This document shows positions 34,255 through 43,614 of a stretch of 64,000 nucleotides of DNA, in pieces (the first letter of the stretch is position 1; every line of letters begins with the position of its first letter). Where the stretch lies: the NCBI GenBank assembly GCA_028285265.1, contig JANQPX010000055.1, positions 1 to 64,000 of the forward strand. The letters are read 5' to 3'. The notes beneath the pieces are model-generated. The model had not been told where the DNA came from. It made no database searches and saw only the letters and a list, made by a program, of their open reading frames with translations. The translations under genes were made by a program, and so were the position numbers. This stretch comes from Geminicoccaceae bacterium (GTDB lineage Bacteria > Pseudomonadota > Alphaproteobacteria > Geminicoccales > Geminicoccaceae).

Positions 34255-35145
34255 ATGAGCATCGCAATCGCTCCGCTGAACGACAACTTCGCCGGCGAAG
34301 TTCGCGGTATCGATCTTTGCGAACCCTTATCTCGAAGCGACATCGAGGCGATCGAAGCGGGCATGGATCGTTACGCCGTCCTCATTTTTCATGACCAACG
34401 GCTCAACGACGACCAGCAGGTCGCGTTTAGCCGGAACTTTGGTGAGATTGAGCTTGCGATTGGTGGTAATGTGACCAAACCAGAGGATCGTCGGTTAGCA
34501 GTCGAGCTGGCCGATGTCTCTAATTTATCGGAGACCAATAACGTCCTGGCGCCCGATGATCGCCGCAGCCTTTTCAATATCGGCAACCAACTCTGGCACT
34601 CCGATAGTTCGTATCGCGTCGTGCCGGCGAAATACTCACTTCTCTCGGCCCGACAAATTCCCAAGACCGGAGGCAATACCGAATTCGCGGACATGCGGGC
34701 CGCTTATGATGCGCTTGACGACGAAACCAAAGCAGAGATCGAGGATCTAATCTGCGTGCATTCACTCCTCTATTCGCGTGGCATTCTCGGTTTCACGGAC
34801 TTCACGGAAGAGGAGCAAAGGGCGTTCACGCCGGTACGCCAGCGCTTGGTGCGTTGCCATCCCGTGACAGGGCGAAAGTCGCTATTTTTGTCATCCCATG
34901 CCGGCACCATCGAAGGCTGGCTGATGCCCGAAGCGCGGTCGCTGCTTCGCGACCTCACCGAACACGCGACACAAGCAGCGTTTCTCCACGTACATCAATG
35001 GGAACAGTACGATTTTGTCATGTGGGACAATCGCCAGACAGTGCATCGCGTGCGTCGCTTTCGCTCGACTGACGAGGTGAGGGACATGCGTCGCACCACG
35101 ATTCAAGGCGATGGTCCGACGGTGTCAGGCGACGCGCCACCTTGA
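34255..35145 (+). CDS. TauD/TfdA-family 2-oxoglutarate dioxygenase
   Basis: 296 aa. Fe(II) ligands are visible as WHSDSSYR (His115, Asp117) and the distal His264 in DNRQTVHRVRRF. MRRTTI (Arg279/280) is the 2-oxoglutarate carboxylate binder. The RGIDLCEPLS start and the KTGGNTEFADMRAAYDAL block place it near TfdA (2,4-D dioxygenase) and related carboxylate hydroxylases. It would oxidise a carboxylate, sulfonate or ether substrate with succinate release. It lies between two SDR genes, the second of which overlaps its stop. Confidence 0.9.
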   Translation: MSIAIAPLNDNFAGEVRGIDLCEPLSRSDIEAIEAGMDRYAVLIFHDQRLNDDQQVAFSRNFGEIELAIGGNVTKPEDRRLAVELADVSNLSETNNVLAPDDRRSLFNIGNQLWHSDSSYRVVPAKYSLLSARQIPKTGGNTEFADMRAAYDALDDETKAEIEDLICVHSLLYSRGILGFTDFTEEEQRAFTPVRQRLVRCHPVTGRKSLFLSSHAGTIEGWLMPEARSLLRDLTEHATQAAFLHVHQWEQYDFVMWDNRQTVHRVRRFRSTDEVRDMRRTTIQGDGPTVSGDAPP

Positions 35146-35171
35146 CGATTTCAAGCACCGAGGAGAGCCAT

Positions 35172-35900
35172 TTGGTAAGTGGACAGCAAGCAGCGCTCAT
35201 CGTCGGAGCTGGCGACTTCCTCGGTAGCGCAATCGCCAGGCGGTTTGCCCGCGAAGGCTACCACGTGGTGGCGACAAGGCGGCGTGGCGATCTAAAAACG
35301 CTTGTTCATTCGATTGAGGCTGAAGGCGGGGCGATCACGGCACTCCACTCCGATGCCCGCGACGAAGATGCAGTGACAGCGCTGATGGAGAAGATAGAGC
35401 AAGACATCGGGCCGCTAGCGTGCATTGTTTTCAATGTTGGTGGTAATGTTCGTTTCGGCATCACCGAAACCACCACCCGCGTCTATCGTAAAGTCTGGGA
35501 GATGTGCGCCCTCGCCGGTTTTCTTGTCGGACGCGAAGGTGCCAAGTGCATGCTGCCACGCGGACATGGCACCATCATCTTTACCGGCGCAACAGCAAGC
35601 CTTCGTGGCGCCGAGGGCTACGCGGCTTTTGCTGGTGGCAAGCACGCCCTTCGCGCACTCGCTCAGAGCATGGCGCGTGAGCTCGGGCCAAAAGGCATTC
35701 ATGTCGGCCATATCGTGATCGATGGGCCGATTGACACCGACGCGACGCGCGCGCTGTTTCCAGACTGGTTCGAAGAACGCCCAAAAGACGGCATCATGCA
35801 GCCAGACGATCTGGCCGAGATTTACTGGCAGCTCCATCGGCAACCGCGGACGGCCTGGACCTTTGAGACCGATGTTCGGACCTATGTCGAACCTTGGTAG
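35172..35900 (+). CDS. SDR-fold oxidoreductase, second copy
   Basis: Paralogue of the SDR two genes upstream (IFTGATASLRGAEGYAAFAG; GPKGIHVGHIVIDGPID). It has Rossmann motif VGAGDFLG and again FxxxK in place of YxxxK (AAFAGGK). The start is uncertain. A TTG at 35142 would overlap the dioxygenase stop by 4 bp, but the TTG used here has GAGGAGAG 4-6 nt upstream. Two such atypical SDRs around one dioxygenase suggest that they act on, or bind, successive intermediates or form a heteromer. Confidence 0.83.
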   Translation: MVSGQQAALIVGAGDFLGSAIARRFAREGYHVVATRRRGDLKTLVHSIEAEGGAITALHSDARDEDAVTALMEKIEQDIGPLACIVFNVGGNVRFGITETTTRVYRKVWEMCALAGFLVGREGAKCMLPRGHGTIIFTGATASLRGAEGYAAFAGGKHALRALAQSMARELGPKGIHVGHIVIDGPIDTDATRALFPDWFEERPKDGIMQPDDLAEIYWQLHRQPRTAWTFETDVRTYVEPW

Positions 35901-35956
35901 GCTGTTCTTAACTGTAAGCCGATTCTACCCATAAATAGACGACGGGGAGGCCAATC

Positions 35957-37051
35957 ATGGCGATGATTGAGACAATGCATGTGGACCTCTTGAGGCTACC
36001 TTTGCCAGTGCCAGTTGAGGCATCGGCAGCCGGCTTGATGAAGGGCTTCGACATGGTGACCGTGCGCTTGGTCGATACCGACGGTGTCACTGGCTCTGGA
36101 TATACCGTGCTGCATGAAGGGCAGGGCGCTTCAGTCGCCAAAGTGGCCGATCTGCCCTTTCGTGATATCCTGCTTGGGGCTGACTCAGATCGGATCGAGT
36201 GGCTCTGGCGGCAAATGTACAAGCGCCATCACTATGCTGGGCGCGGTGGTCCGGTCGCCTTTGCCATGGCCGCGGTCGATGTCGCCCTATGGGATATGAA
36301 GGGCCGGCGGCTCGGCACGCCGCTTTGGCGTCTGCTTGGCGGATATGATCCAACGGTTCGCGCTTATGCCGGCAATATCGATCTGAACTTCCCACTGGCG
36401 AAATTGCTCGAAGGAGGAAGTGCAAGCGTTGAAGCCGGATTTCATTCGGTCAAGATGCGCCTTGGACGTCCAACACTTGCCGAAGACGCCGCACGCGTCG
36501 AGGCGATGCGCAATCATCTACCCGCTGAGATCGAATTGATGGCCGATGCCAATGAAGCTTGGCGGGTCGACGAGACCCAGCGTGCCATGGCGATGCTCAA
36601 GCCCTATGATCTCGTCTGGCTGGAGGAGCCCATCGCGCCCGATAACATTGAGGGCTATGCCTATCTCAGATCATTGGGGCAAATTCCGATTGCGGCTGGC
36701 GAGAATCTGCACACCCTTCCGGAGTTCACGAGCCTGATTGCTGCCGGAGGTGTCGATTTCCCAGAGCCTGATTTGACGACGTGCGGCGGTATTACGCCCT
36801 TTATGAAGATTGCGAGGCTTGCCGAAGCGCATGGCCTTCCGGTGATTTCGCACGGTGCCCATGACCTCCATGTGCACCTCCTGGCGGCTGCCCCGAATGC
36901 CGCTTATCTCGAATGGCACGCCTTTGGTCTAGATCGCTACATGGCGGACCCGCTCACTGTCCAAGACGGATTCGCCACAGCTCCAGAGCGCCCAGGCCAT
37001 GGTATCGACTTCGACTGGGATCGGTTGAGAGCGCAACGTGTCGATATTTGA
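35957..37051 (+). CDS. Mandelate racemase / muconate lactonising enzyme family protein
   Basis: 364 aa. The capping domain is followed by a barrel with KMR at 166-168 (base on strand 2). Metal ligands are at ADANEAW (Asp197), WLEEP (Glu223) and AGEN (Glu249). SHGAHD has His299 as the second base. This set indicates an acid-sugar dehydratase or racemase of the mandelate racemase subgroup. Strong ribosome-binding site GGGGAGG. As last gene of the SDR-dioxygenase-SDR operon it probably dehydrates or epimerises a hydroxy acid. The substrate cannot be read from the sequence. Confidence 0.9.
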   Translation: MAMIETMHVDLLRLPLPVPVEASAAGLMKGFDMVTVRLVDTDGVTGSGYTVLHEGQGASVAKVADLPFRDILLGADSDRIEWLWRQMYKRHHYAGRGGPVAFAMAAVDVALWDMKGRRLGTPLWRLLGGYDPTVRAYAGNIDLNFPLAKLLEGGSASVEAGFHSVKMRLGRPTLAEDAARVEAMRNHLPAEIELMADANEAWRVDETQRAMAMLKPYDLVWLEEPIAPDNIEGYAYLRSLGQIPIAAGENLHTLPEFTSLIAAGGVDFPEPDLTTCGGITPFMKIARLAEAHGLPVISHGAHDLHVHLLAAAPNAAYLEWHAFGLDRYMADPLTVQDGFATAPERPGHGIDFDWDRLRAQRVDI

Positions 37052-37171
37052 TCAAGAGTCGAACGAGACCATTGGGAAGAAGGTGGCATGGTAATACCAG
37101 CGCCTGGTCAGTGTGTTATGACAAAACAATGATGTAAAACATCAGGTTGGTAGTCGAACAAGCTGCTGTCA

Positions 37172-37203
37172 TTCAATGGCTCAACGCAAGCCCAGCCATT
37201 GAA
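37172..37203. terminator. Inverted repeat after the catabolic operon
   Basis: TTCAATGGCT and AGCCATTGAA, a perfect 10-bp stem with a 12-nt loop, lie between the racemase-family gene and the convergent universal stress protein gene. There is no T-run, so factor-independent termination is uncertain. Confidence 0.45.
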
Positions 37204-37337
37204 CGCTGGAGATGACATCCGGGCTCCAACGATCGTTAGGCAGCTTTAGGCCGGATCGACGGGTCTGCCGCTGGTCGTGATAAGGGTTGAGCGCTCAGAG
37301 TAACACCTGAAGATGTGAGAGCGCTGGTGCAAAAAAA

Positions 37338-38243
37338 TCAACCTCGCACCACCAGAAGATCCTGCGGCAGTGTCTCCATGAGGATCTCCGCGACACTACC
37401 AAGAAAGAACTTCGGCACGCCCAGCCGCCCATGAGTTCCCAAAACAACAAGATCAGGTGCCAGGTGCAAGACATGCGTCTGCAAGGCTTTGCTGGCTTTT
37501 CCAGACTCGATGATCAAGTTGAGCTTATCGCCCAATTTGCGTTCATCGCGACCGATTGCAGCGGCTCTTCCTGTGATGAGGTCCCTGATCTCATTATGTC
37601 GTTTAATCTCCTTGGAGCTACCAGCGGTCTCGGCATCGCGGTTGCTGGAAATCGATTCGTTCACATGAATAATATTGAAGTGTCCATCCGGCATGGCACC
37701 AAGGGCAATATCCAATGCACGTCGCGACGGTTCGGCCAGATCGAGAGCAAGCGCGATTTTCTTGTAGCGTCTCCATGGCCGCGTCTTCACGACGAGAACC
37801 GGACAGGGCGCTGTTCTCACCACCCGCTCGATCGTTGTGCCTCGAAAAATGTTGGTCAGTGAGGTGTCGTGAGAAAGCCCCATAACGACAAGATCAGCCT
37901 TCATCGCTGCTGCCTCTTCGACGATGACCTCCTCCGCCCTGCCGCGACCCACCGTGATCGAGACGTCGAGTCGCTGATTGATACCGCTGTCGTGCACCTC
38001 TTGCTTGAGACTTCCCTCAGCTTTGAGAACCTCTTGTTGCACATAGCTCTCAGGTAGGGAGTCGGGAGCAACAGCATGAACGAAACGGATCGTTCCGCGA
38101 TATTCTTCCGCCAACATGGCCGCGCGATCGAAGGCGCGATCGGAATAGGCGGTAAGATCCGAGGCAACAAGGATGCGATGAAAACCTTGAGATGGCTTGG
38201 TTGTCTCGAAAGCGCCTGGTTCTGTCATGTCTCGGTCTTTCAT
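37338..38243 (-). CDS. Universal stress protein, tandem UspA domains
   Basis: 301 aa with two UspA domains. The first runs from FHRILVASDLTAYSDRAFDR to GTTIERVVRTAPCPVLVVK. The second runs from KKIALALDLAEPSRRALDIA to VLGTHGRLGVPKFFLGSVAE. The G2xG9GS/T ATP-binding signature is present in the second domain (GTHGRLGVPKFFLGSVA) and approximated in the first (GLSHDTSLTNIFRGTT). Cytoplasmic, usually induced by starvation or redox stress. Single-gene unit. Confidence 0.92.
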   Translation of the reverse strand: MKDRDMTEPGAFETTKPSQGFHRILVASDLTAYSDRAFDRAAMLAEEYRGTIRFVHAVAPDSLPESYVQQEVLKAEGSLKQEVHDSGINQRLDVSITVGRGRAEEVIVEEAAAMKADLVVMGLSHDTSLTNIFRGTTIERVVRTAPCPVLVVKTRPWRRYKKIALALDLAEPSRRALDIALGAMPDGHFNIIHVNESISSNRDAETAGSSKEIKRHNEIRDLITGRAAAIGRDERKLGDKLNLIIESGKASKALQTHVLHLAPDLVVLGTHGRLGVPKFFLGSVAEILMETLPQDLLVVRG

Positions 38244-38501
38244 CGGTTCCGCGGCTTGGCCGCAGACGTGCTGCCTTTACCGCTATGGAGCTAATCGGCA
38301 GCCCTATTGAGATCTGGACGGTGCTGTCATCATCATAGGAAGAAGCCGACATGACGACGTAGCATCGCCCCGCCCAGCATGAGCAATATGGTCCTCATTC
38401 GCAGCTTGCGGTCTGATGATCTTCGCTGTGAAGACTATGCAAGAGATCTGGTTGAACGGTCGTTGATGTCGATCAAAGTTGGATCTTGAACGACAGCGGC
38501 A
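38244..38501. other. Intergenic, no feature identified
   Basis: Upstream region of the stress-protein gene and 3' side of the HD-domain gene. No hairpin or promoter stands out. Confidence 0.3.
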
Positions 38502-39080
38502 TCAAGTTGCGAAATACGCGCTGATCTGCCCTTTGAGATGATTCCAAATCGCTGGCGCTCCCCGTTTTACCTTGACCCCCACTCGGTTTTCCAATTGCTC
38601 TTCCGTCACCTTGAAATCGGGCCACGTCCCGCCATTTGTGGCAAGGTTGCTGACCACCGGCTGCACACGATCAATCGATTTTGCGAAGATCGCATCATCG
38701 GTCTCTGCAGCCTCGAACTCATGCCATAGATCGCGATACGTGTCCCGTTGATCCGCTGGCAGTAGTCCAAAGATCCGATCCGCCGCCGCTCGTTCGCGCT
38801 GCTCAAGCACCGACGTGTCGTGGTTTCCATGGATTGGAACGTCGCCGACGTCGATTTCGACGAGATCATGGATCAACAGCATTTTCATCACTCGTTCGAT
38901 TTGGATGGGACGATTGGCGTGTTCGGCGAGGATCATCGCATAAAGGGCAATATGCCAACTATGCTCGCCTGAGTTTTCCCGGCGAGACGCACCACAAAGG
39001 GTGTTGGCCCGCAAGACAGACTTGAGCTTGTCGACTTCGGTAAGGAAGTCGAACTGCTTTGAAAGTCGATCTTCAGCCAT
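38502..39080 (-). CDS. HD-domain phosphohydrolase (YfbR-like 5'-nucleotidase family)
   Basis: About 192 aa. Metal-binding pattern: EHSWHIALYA (His40/His43), LLIHDLVEIDVGD (His71, Asp72, Glu75, Asp77) and a later Asp in AKSIDRVQP. RRENSGEHSW is the typical YfbR/HD_3 start. These enzymes remove phosphate from deoxynucleoside 5'-monophosphates. I start at MAEDRLSKQ, with GGGGA 8 nt upstream, instead of the TTG five codons earlier. Stand-alone gene. Confidence 0.88.
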   Translation of the reverse strand: MAEDRLSKQFDFLTEVDKLKSVLRANTLCGASRRENSGEHSWHIALYAMILAEHANRPIQIERVMKMLLIHDLVEIDVGDVPIHGNHDTSVLEQRERAAADRIFGLLPADQRDTYRDLWHEFEAAETDDAIFAKSIDRVQPVVSNLATNGGTWPDFKVTEEQLENRVGVKVKRGAPAIWNHLKGQISAYFAT

Positions 39081-39219
39081 GCGACGTATCCCCAATGGTC
39101 AATTGCCGATCTCAAGAGCCAAGGAGCATATCGATATCCCGACACGCTTGCGATGGCGGACGCCAGCAATCTCCCTCATCGAAGACAGAGAGAGCCTCAA
39201 GTCATGACGTCGCAACTTG

Positions 39220-39849
39220 TTACTTCTGTGGCTCAAAGTCCTTAAGCGCAAGAAGCGCAGCTGCTGCGATCATCAATGATCCGCATATCTTGCTTAACAG
39301 GCCTCGTGAGTGCCGCTGCAACACCGAGGCTGTACGAATGCCGAAGAGACCCCACAGCAACAGGATCAGACCGTCAACAATGATGTAAGTCCCGCCAAGG
39401 ATGAACAGTTGTGGCAGAACCGACGATGATGGATCGATAAACTGTGGGAATAGCGCACCGAAAAAGACGACAGCAAATGGATTGGCCATCGATGTGATGA
39501 AGCCCTGACGATACAAACGAAATGGACGTCCGGACTTGCTGGCATCAACGCCATCGGTCCCGTTTCTCGAGCAAAAGAGCTGAAGCCCGATCCAGGCAAG
39601 ATAAACAACGCCGATCCACTTGATCCAAACAAAAGCATACGCCGACGTCGCGATAACCGTCGCGAGCCCAAAAGCTGCACATGTCATCTGTAAACTATTG
39701 GCTGTGAGATCGCCTGCGATCGTGAAGGCACTGCGTCTCAAGCCGTATTTGATACTGTTGGAGACGATGAGGAGTTGACTGGTATCAGGCGGTGACGCGA
39801 AGAAAACGCCAACCGCAGCGAGATAGAGTAGGTAGACTTCAAGTGTCAT
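39220..39849 (-). CDS. LysE/RhtB-family amino-acid exporter
   Basis: 209 aa with six hydrophobic helices. FASPPDTSQLLIVSNSIKYG is the family's first-loop signature (PGP in most members, PPD here), followed by GLRRSAFTIAGDLTANSLQM. QGFITSMANPFAVVFFGALF is the conserved NP region. An inner-membrane exporter of amino acids or similar small metabolites; the substrate is unknown. Confidence 0.9.
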   Translation of the reverse strand: MTLEVYLLYLAAVGVFFASPPDTSQLLIVSNSIKYGLRRSAFTIAGDLTANSLQMTCAAFGLATVIATSAYAFVWIKWIGVVYLAWIGLQLFCSRNGTDGVDASKSGRPFRLYRQGFITSMANPFAVVFFGALFPQFIDPSSSVLPQLFILGGTYIIVDGLILLLWGLFGIRTASVLQRHSRGLLSKICGSLMIAAAALLALKDFEPQK

Positions 39850-40441
39850 GTGATGACGACCTTCTCAAGGCTCGATCATGCGACCGTACGTTATGCCTGA
39901 CAATCACATGGCTATGACTCCGCGAATAGTACGGTTGGGTCAGTTCTTCGCGTTCTAACCGTTTGAATTCATCAAACGTCAACATCTACCATCAAGTCAT
40001 AGGGATATGTACGCTTATCAATGTGATATCTCAGGTTGATGCTTTGTGATGGCTATGACCGCTGACGATCTGCGGCAATAGCCTTTGCCGGTGTTTTGAG
40101 AATTGCCAAACATTCTCGTCTTTGGGAACGAGGCGAAAGGCATCAAGTCAAGACTAGGGTGCGTGCGCAGATTGGTTCTAAAGCGCAAGGTCTCTGTTGT
40201 GACTGCTATTCGACCGCGCTTTTAGAAGTTGGGGGAGCAAGGTCCGCGTCACCAAAAGTTATTAGGAATCAATCAGTTCAGGCGTGACCGCGACCTTGCT
40301 CATGAACCAACCTTAGTCGGGGCTGGTTAACACTAAGTTAATGCTGGAGGTTAGAATTTTGCGCTGAACTGCCTTGGCAAAGCTCCAGAAATGCCGTCGA
40401 TCCTCATCCTTCGCTGGTGCAACGCATAAGGTCAGTCATCT
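39850..40441. other. Long intergenic region, no gene identified
   Basis: About 590 bp. One 63-codon plus-strand frame (40096-40287) has no domain. I see no tRNA, hairpin with T-run, or repeat. It may hold regulatory sequence for the LysE gene. Confidence 0.3.
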
Positions 40442-41272
40442 TCAGGTCGGACTATCCGTCATGCGTTCTTCGAACCAATCGAGGACGCGATCAGTCCAAC
40501 CCTGAGGGGGGCCGTGTCCGCCGGGATGGAGCATCAAGTCGATTTGTCCAGCGGCGCAGTCGGTCCAATGGCGGAACCACAATCCGCCTTCGGCAGATCC
40601 GGTCTCGGGCTGACGGTTTACACAACCATTCGTTTCGCGAAGGACGAACAGCGACGCCCAGACATCACCTTGAATGACCCTCCCATTGTCAAACGAGCGG
40701 CCCTCGAGTGGCACCACACGATCGGTCCAGCCATGAGTGTGGAAGAGATCGACTGGCGACGCACAGTTCTCTGGCAAATCATCCCAAAAGGCGCCGGCGA
40801 CAGGGGCATAGGCCCGGGCGAGATCGGGGGCCTCGCAGGCGACATTCCAAACCATCGATCCGCCACGGGAAAAGCCGCTCAGTAAGACGTCTTGTACAGC
40901 GACGCCGTGGCGGGATTTGGCATCGACAAGCACATCGCGGAGAAAGTCGATGTCGTCTCGGCGATAAGACATACCCTTCCCGGGTACGCTCCAATCCTTT
41001 TGCCAGCGGTTCTCTGGGTGCCAGCCTTGCGGCGCGATCAGAACATAGCCGCGGGATAGGGCCGCTTTCGCGATGCCACTATCGAGCACGCCCTTGCCGG
41101 TCGCGCCGCCACCATGGAGATGCATCAACGTGCCTCTGACGTCACCATTAGGTAGCGCGATGTGATAGGTGCCGTCGTCGAGTTCGCAGGGCATCTCCGG
41201 CCCGCCGCAGTCGGTTGCATTCGCGTAGGCGGGAATGAGGACTGCAGCGCTGAGCATCAATTGTCGGATCAA
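40442..41272 (-). CDS. Secreted PHB-depolymerase-like esterase
   Basis: 276 aa. Start is TTG with GGGAGG 6 nt upstream. A signal peptide ends near AYANA (residues 15-19). An alpha/beta-hydrolase follows: HLHGGGATGKG (oxyanion region), nucleophile elbow LSGFSRGGSM with Ser135, HTHGWTDRVVP with Asp184, and LMLHPGGHGPP with the catalytic His. The type is LpqC/PhaZ-like. The two Cys pairs fit periplasmic disulfides. It probably hydrolyses ester bonds of a polymer or acylated substrate outside the cytoplasm. Confidence 0.88.
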   Translation of the reverse strand: MIRQLMLSAAVLIPAYANATDCGGPEMPCELDDGTYHIALPNGDVRGTLMHLHGGGATGKGVLDSGIAKAALSRGYVLIAPQGWHPENRWQKDWSVPGKGMSYRRDDIDFLRDVLVDAKSRHGVAVQDVLLSGFSRGGSMVWNVACEAPDLARAYAPVAGAFWDDLPENCASPVDLFHTHGWTDRVVPLEGRSFDNGRVIQGDVWASLFVLRETNGCVNRQPETGSAEGGLWFRHWTDCAAGQIDLMLHPGGHGPPQGWTDRVLDWFEERMTDSPT

Positions 41273-41405
41273 CGGTAACCTCCCTAGCCGGCCTCGCTCT
41301 CAGGACCATCCTTTTGTCCGTCTGTGGAAAGGTCAAGGGGTGAGGGCTGGGAAGGACGAACAGCCTTCAGAAACCGTGCTCTTGGCTCGTCTGACGGAAA
41401 TTGAG

Positions 41406-41681
41406 ATGTCATGCAGAAAGGGTACAGGGTACAGGCCGTGGCCTTTGGAGACTGTCGTGGCCAGAGATCGACAGCTGATTGCGCTCCGATGCGAAAGGAC
41501 CTGCCGCCATTTGCAATCACTTCATGAGCGCTCTTGGCTCGACGATAGGGGCTGGCCACTCGCCGAGCTAAACGCTCTGATCAACGCGAGGAAGGCGTCA
41601 TTGCCGTGGCCCAACATGTGTCTGGCCACGGCAAAGGCTTTTGTGAATGAGCGAACCCAAGAGTCGGCAAGTTTGATCTAA
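41406..41681 (+). CDS. Possible small protein, uncertain
   Basis: An open frame of about 90 codons after a GGAAATTGAG sequence, with MSCRKGTGYRPWPLETVV and LIALRCERTCRHLQSLHERS. Regular spacing of Cys and hydrophobic residues hints at a folded domain, but no family is recognised. The end overlaps the 3' end of the convergent lipoprotein gene. It fills an otherwise empty 400-bp gap. Confidence 0.35.
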   Translation: MSCRKGTGYRPWPLETVVARDRQLIALRCERTCRHLQSLHERSWLDDRGWPLAELNALINARKASLPWPNMCLATAKAFVNERTQESASLI

Positions 41682-42274
41682 AAACCCTCGCACATCGCGA
41701 TAATGTTTGGGTCGCTACTTGTTTGATTAATGCATGTCAGAGCGACGGTAATATTTGAGACAGTTTGCTGGATTGCGGGATTATTAGCATCGCCATCGCC
41801 ATAGTTTGTCAATCCTGAGCCGCCGCCGACGCTGAATTCGGTGATGGTCTCACCGCCGGCAGCCGTGTCTTCAAGGTCGACATCGACGTTGACCCGGGAA
41901 ATGATTTGACCTTTCTCGATTCCTACCGCATCGGAAAGAAGATCGCCCAGCAGCGTCAAATGCGGATTCTTGGCATCGTAGTCGGTAATGACAGCGGCTA
42001 ATTTGTAGTCGTGGGGCTGATCAGCTTTGACGACTTTGGTGAATGTGCCCTGGCCCAGCGTTGTGACCAGATTGCGGGTCAGCTCTTGCTCGACGGTTTC
42101 TAGAATGGCAGAAGGCTCGGCCGTGGAGGTCAGATCGAGGGCGACAACTTTGCCATTCTCAAGGGCCTTCACAGGCTTCTTCTCCACCTGCGCAACAGGG
42201 TAAACCTTGCCGGCACAGGCGCTTACCAGCAAGCTAAGAGCAACGACTATCAAAGCATTTCTAACGGCGATCAT
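41678..42274 (-). CDS. Small lipoprotein A
   Basis: 198 aa. Lipobox VSAC with Cys20 after a short signal peptide (NALIVVALSLLVSACAGK). The mature part reads KVVALDLTSTAEPSAILETV, then EQELTRNLVTTL, as in DUF4410/DUF4136-like outer-membrane-associated lipoproteins, and has two C-terminal Cys. GGGA precedes the ATG used; the longest frame starts at a TTG one codon earlier. It lies about 30 bp after lipoprotein B in the same orientation, with similar domain logic. They look like a duplicated pair. Confidence 0.8.
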   Translation of the reverse strand: MIAVRNALIVVALSLLVSACAGKVYPVAQVEKKPVKALENGKVVALDLTSTAEPSAILETVEQELTRNLVTTLGQGTFTKVVKADQPHDYKLAAVITDYDAKNPHLTLLGDLLSDAVGIEKGQIISRVNVDVDLEDTAAGGETITEFSVGGGSGLTNYGDGDANNPAIQQTVSNITVALTCINQTSSDPNIIAMCEGF

Positions 42275-42306
42275 CAAAAAATCCCTTTTATCAAGATGGC
42301 CAAAGA

Positions 42307-42849
42307 TTAGGAGTCCAACCCTTCAAGGATTCGCTCGACTGAGATGTCGATGAGCTCCCTGGGTTGCAGTACAGGGCCGGAATTACCGGCGAGCGAGGCT
42401 TTGAAATGGCCTTGCTTGGCGGCCTTGGCATCAACACGAAAGGCAGAGATGACCTCGCGGTTTGTCCGGTCCTCAAGCGTGATGTCATACTTGGCAACGT
42501 CGCCGTGAACGGACGTGAGATTCGGGCCGTAGAGTTCGAGGTGAACATCGAGGACGTCGACTCGCAGCTCATAGTCGGCCGGTTCGCCGTTGGCGACGAC
42601 GTTCTCAAAATGACCTTCGTAGATGAGAAAGTTGGCCAAGGATTTTTCGAGATGACGTGCAAGGACATAAGCCTCACGTTGCTCAAGAGGGGCATCCTCG
42701 GCCGGTTCTTGTGAAGGGGCGTCGAAATGGAGGGCAACGGTCGATCCTGGTTTGATGCCTCCTTTGAGCGGTGTCGTCGTCTCAAGAACAGTTGTCGAGT
42801 CGGCGCAGGCTGCGACGGCTAAGACTATGATGAGTGCAAGTGAACGCAT
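42307..42849 (-). CDS. Small lipoprotein B
   Basis: 180 aa. Signal peptide MRSLALIIVLAVAAC with lipobox Cys15. The mature sequence has VALHFDAPSQ, then a helix and ENVVANGEPADYELRVDVLD. This parallels lipoprotein A (HDYKLAAVITDY at the equivalent place), so the two are likely paralogues with the same fold. GGGGATAATTTG precedes the ATG, as in the sister gene. Envelope location; function unknown. Confidence 0.8.
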   Translation of the reverse strand: MRSLALIIVLAVAACADSTTVLETTTPLKGGIKPGSTVALHFDAPSQEPAEDAPLEQREAYVLARHLEKSLANFLIYEGHFENVVANGEPADYELRVDVLDVHLELYGPNLTSVHGDVAKYDITLEDRTNREVISAFRVDAKAAKQGHFKASLAGNSGPVLQPRELIDISVERILEGLDS

Positions 42850-43168
42850 CAAATTATCCCCCGAAAAACATGATCATGGTTGGTAGTCATTTGTAGATTT
42901 AAAGTAAATCGATGATTTTGTTGAATGCAGTTTTCATTTTTCTCTTGTGGGTTATATTTTTTCGCTCTGATGTTGTAACGTTTTTGTTTTCTTTCCAATA
43001 TGAGGCAATTATATCGAACATTGTAGCAACCGCAGTCATCGTCACGCCTTGCTTTGCGGTTCCTCTTTTGACGGCTACCGGACGGTTTTGTTGCCGCCGA
43101 TGGGGGGCTAGTCAGCGGCCATGTCTTGCCATATCGTTGTCGATAGGTGAGAACAAAGTGGCAACAAA
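42850..43168. other. AT-rich spacer with a possible membrane peptide
   Basis: A plus-strand frame from 42912 begins with one very hydrophobic stretch (ILLNAVFIFLLWVIFF) but continues into low-complexity and non-coding-looking sequence overlapping the next gene. Not accepted as a gene. Confidence 0.3.
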
Positions 43169-43468
43169 ATGGTTTCTGATACGACTGGTGGCGACCGAAT
43201 CCTCAAAGAGCTCGACGACAAGATCAAATGGCGTGTCGCCCGTGCGTATCGTGTGAGAAGGCAAACTGGAGACTCAGACGGTCCTGCCAGAAACGCTGCT
43301 ATTGATGTCCTTCAAGAGCTCTTTCCAGATCAAACAAGGGGTGACCTGTCCGTCATTGCAGGATCCATTATTGCCCACGCAGCTAAGTATCACAGTCCAT
43401 GGTTTTGGGATGGAACGGATCATGGCTGGCCGCCGCCTTGGATGCCAAAGGCCACCTGGAGAGGATGA
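43169..43468 (+). CDS. Hypothetical protein (99 aa)
   Basis: Soluble, charged protein (RILKELDDKIKWRVARAYRV; RNAAIDVLQELFPDQTRGDL) ending in a Trp/Pro-rich tail (WFWDGTDHGWPPPWMP). No family recognised. The residue pattern is protein-like and AACAAA-ATG gives a weak start context. Convergent with the copper-radical oxidase gene. Confidence 0.45.
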   Translation: MVSDTTGGDRILKELDDKIKWRVARAYRVRRQTGDSDGPARNAAIDVLQELFPDQTRGDLSVIAGSIIAHAAKYHSPWFWDGTDHGWPPPWMPKATWRG

Positions 43469-43614
43469 TCATGGCCGATGGCTGCGTGCTTCATAAAAAG
43501 AGTATTGCGACAAGATAATCCGCAACATTCTCACCAAGTCCAAACGTTCCATCCTAACCGAATAGGGCGGGTTTGATGGGTGTCTGGCCTGCCGCCATAT
43601 CGTATTCTGATCGG

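Noticed and set aside
42912..43256. Small membrane protein between the lipoprotein and the 99-aa gene
   Set aside because: Only the first 16 residues look like a TM segment; the rest is out of character and overlaps another frame.
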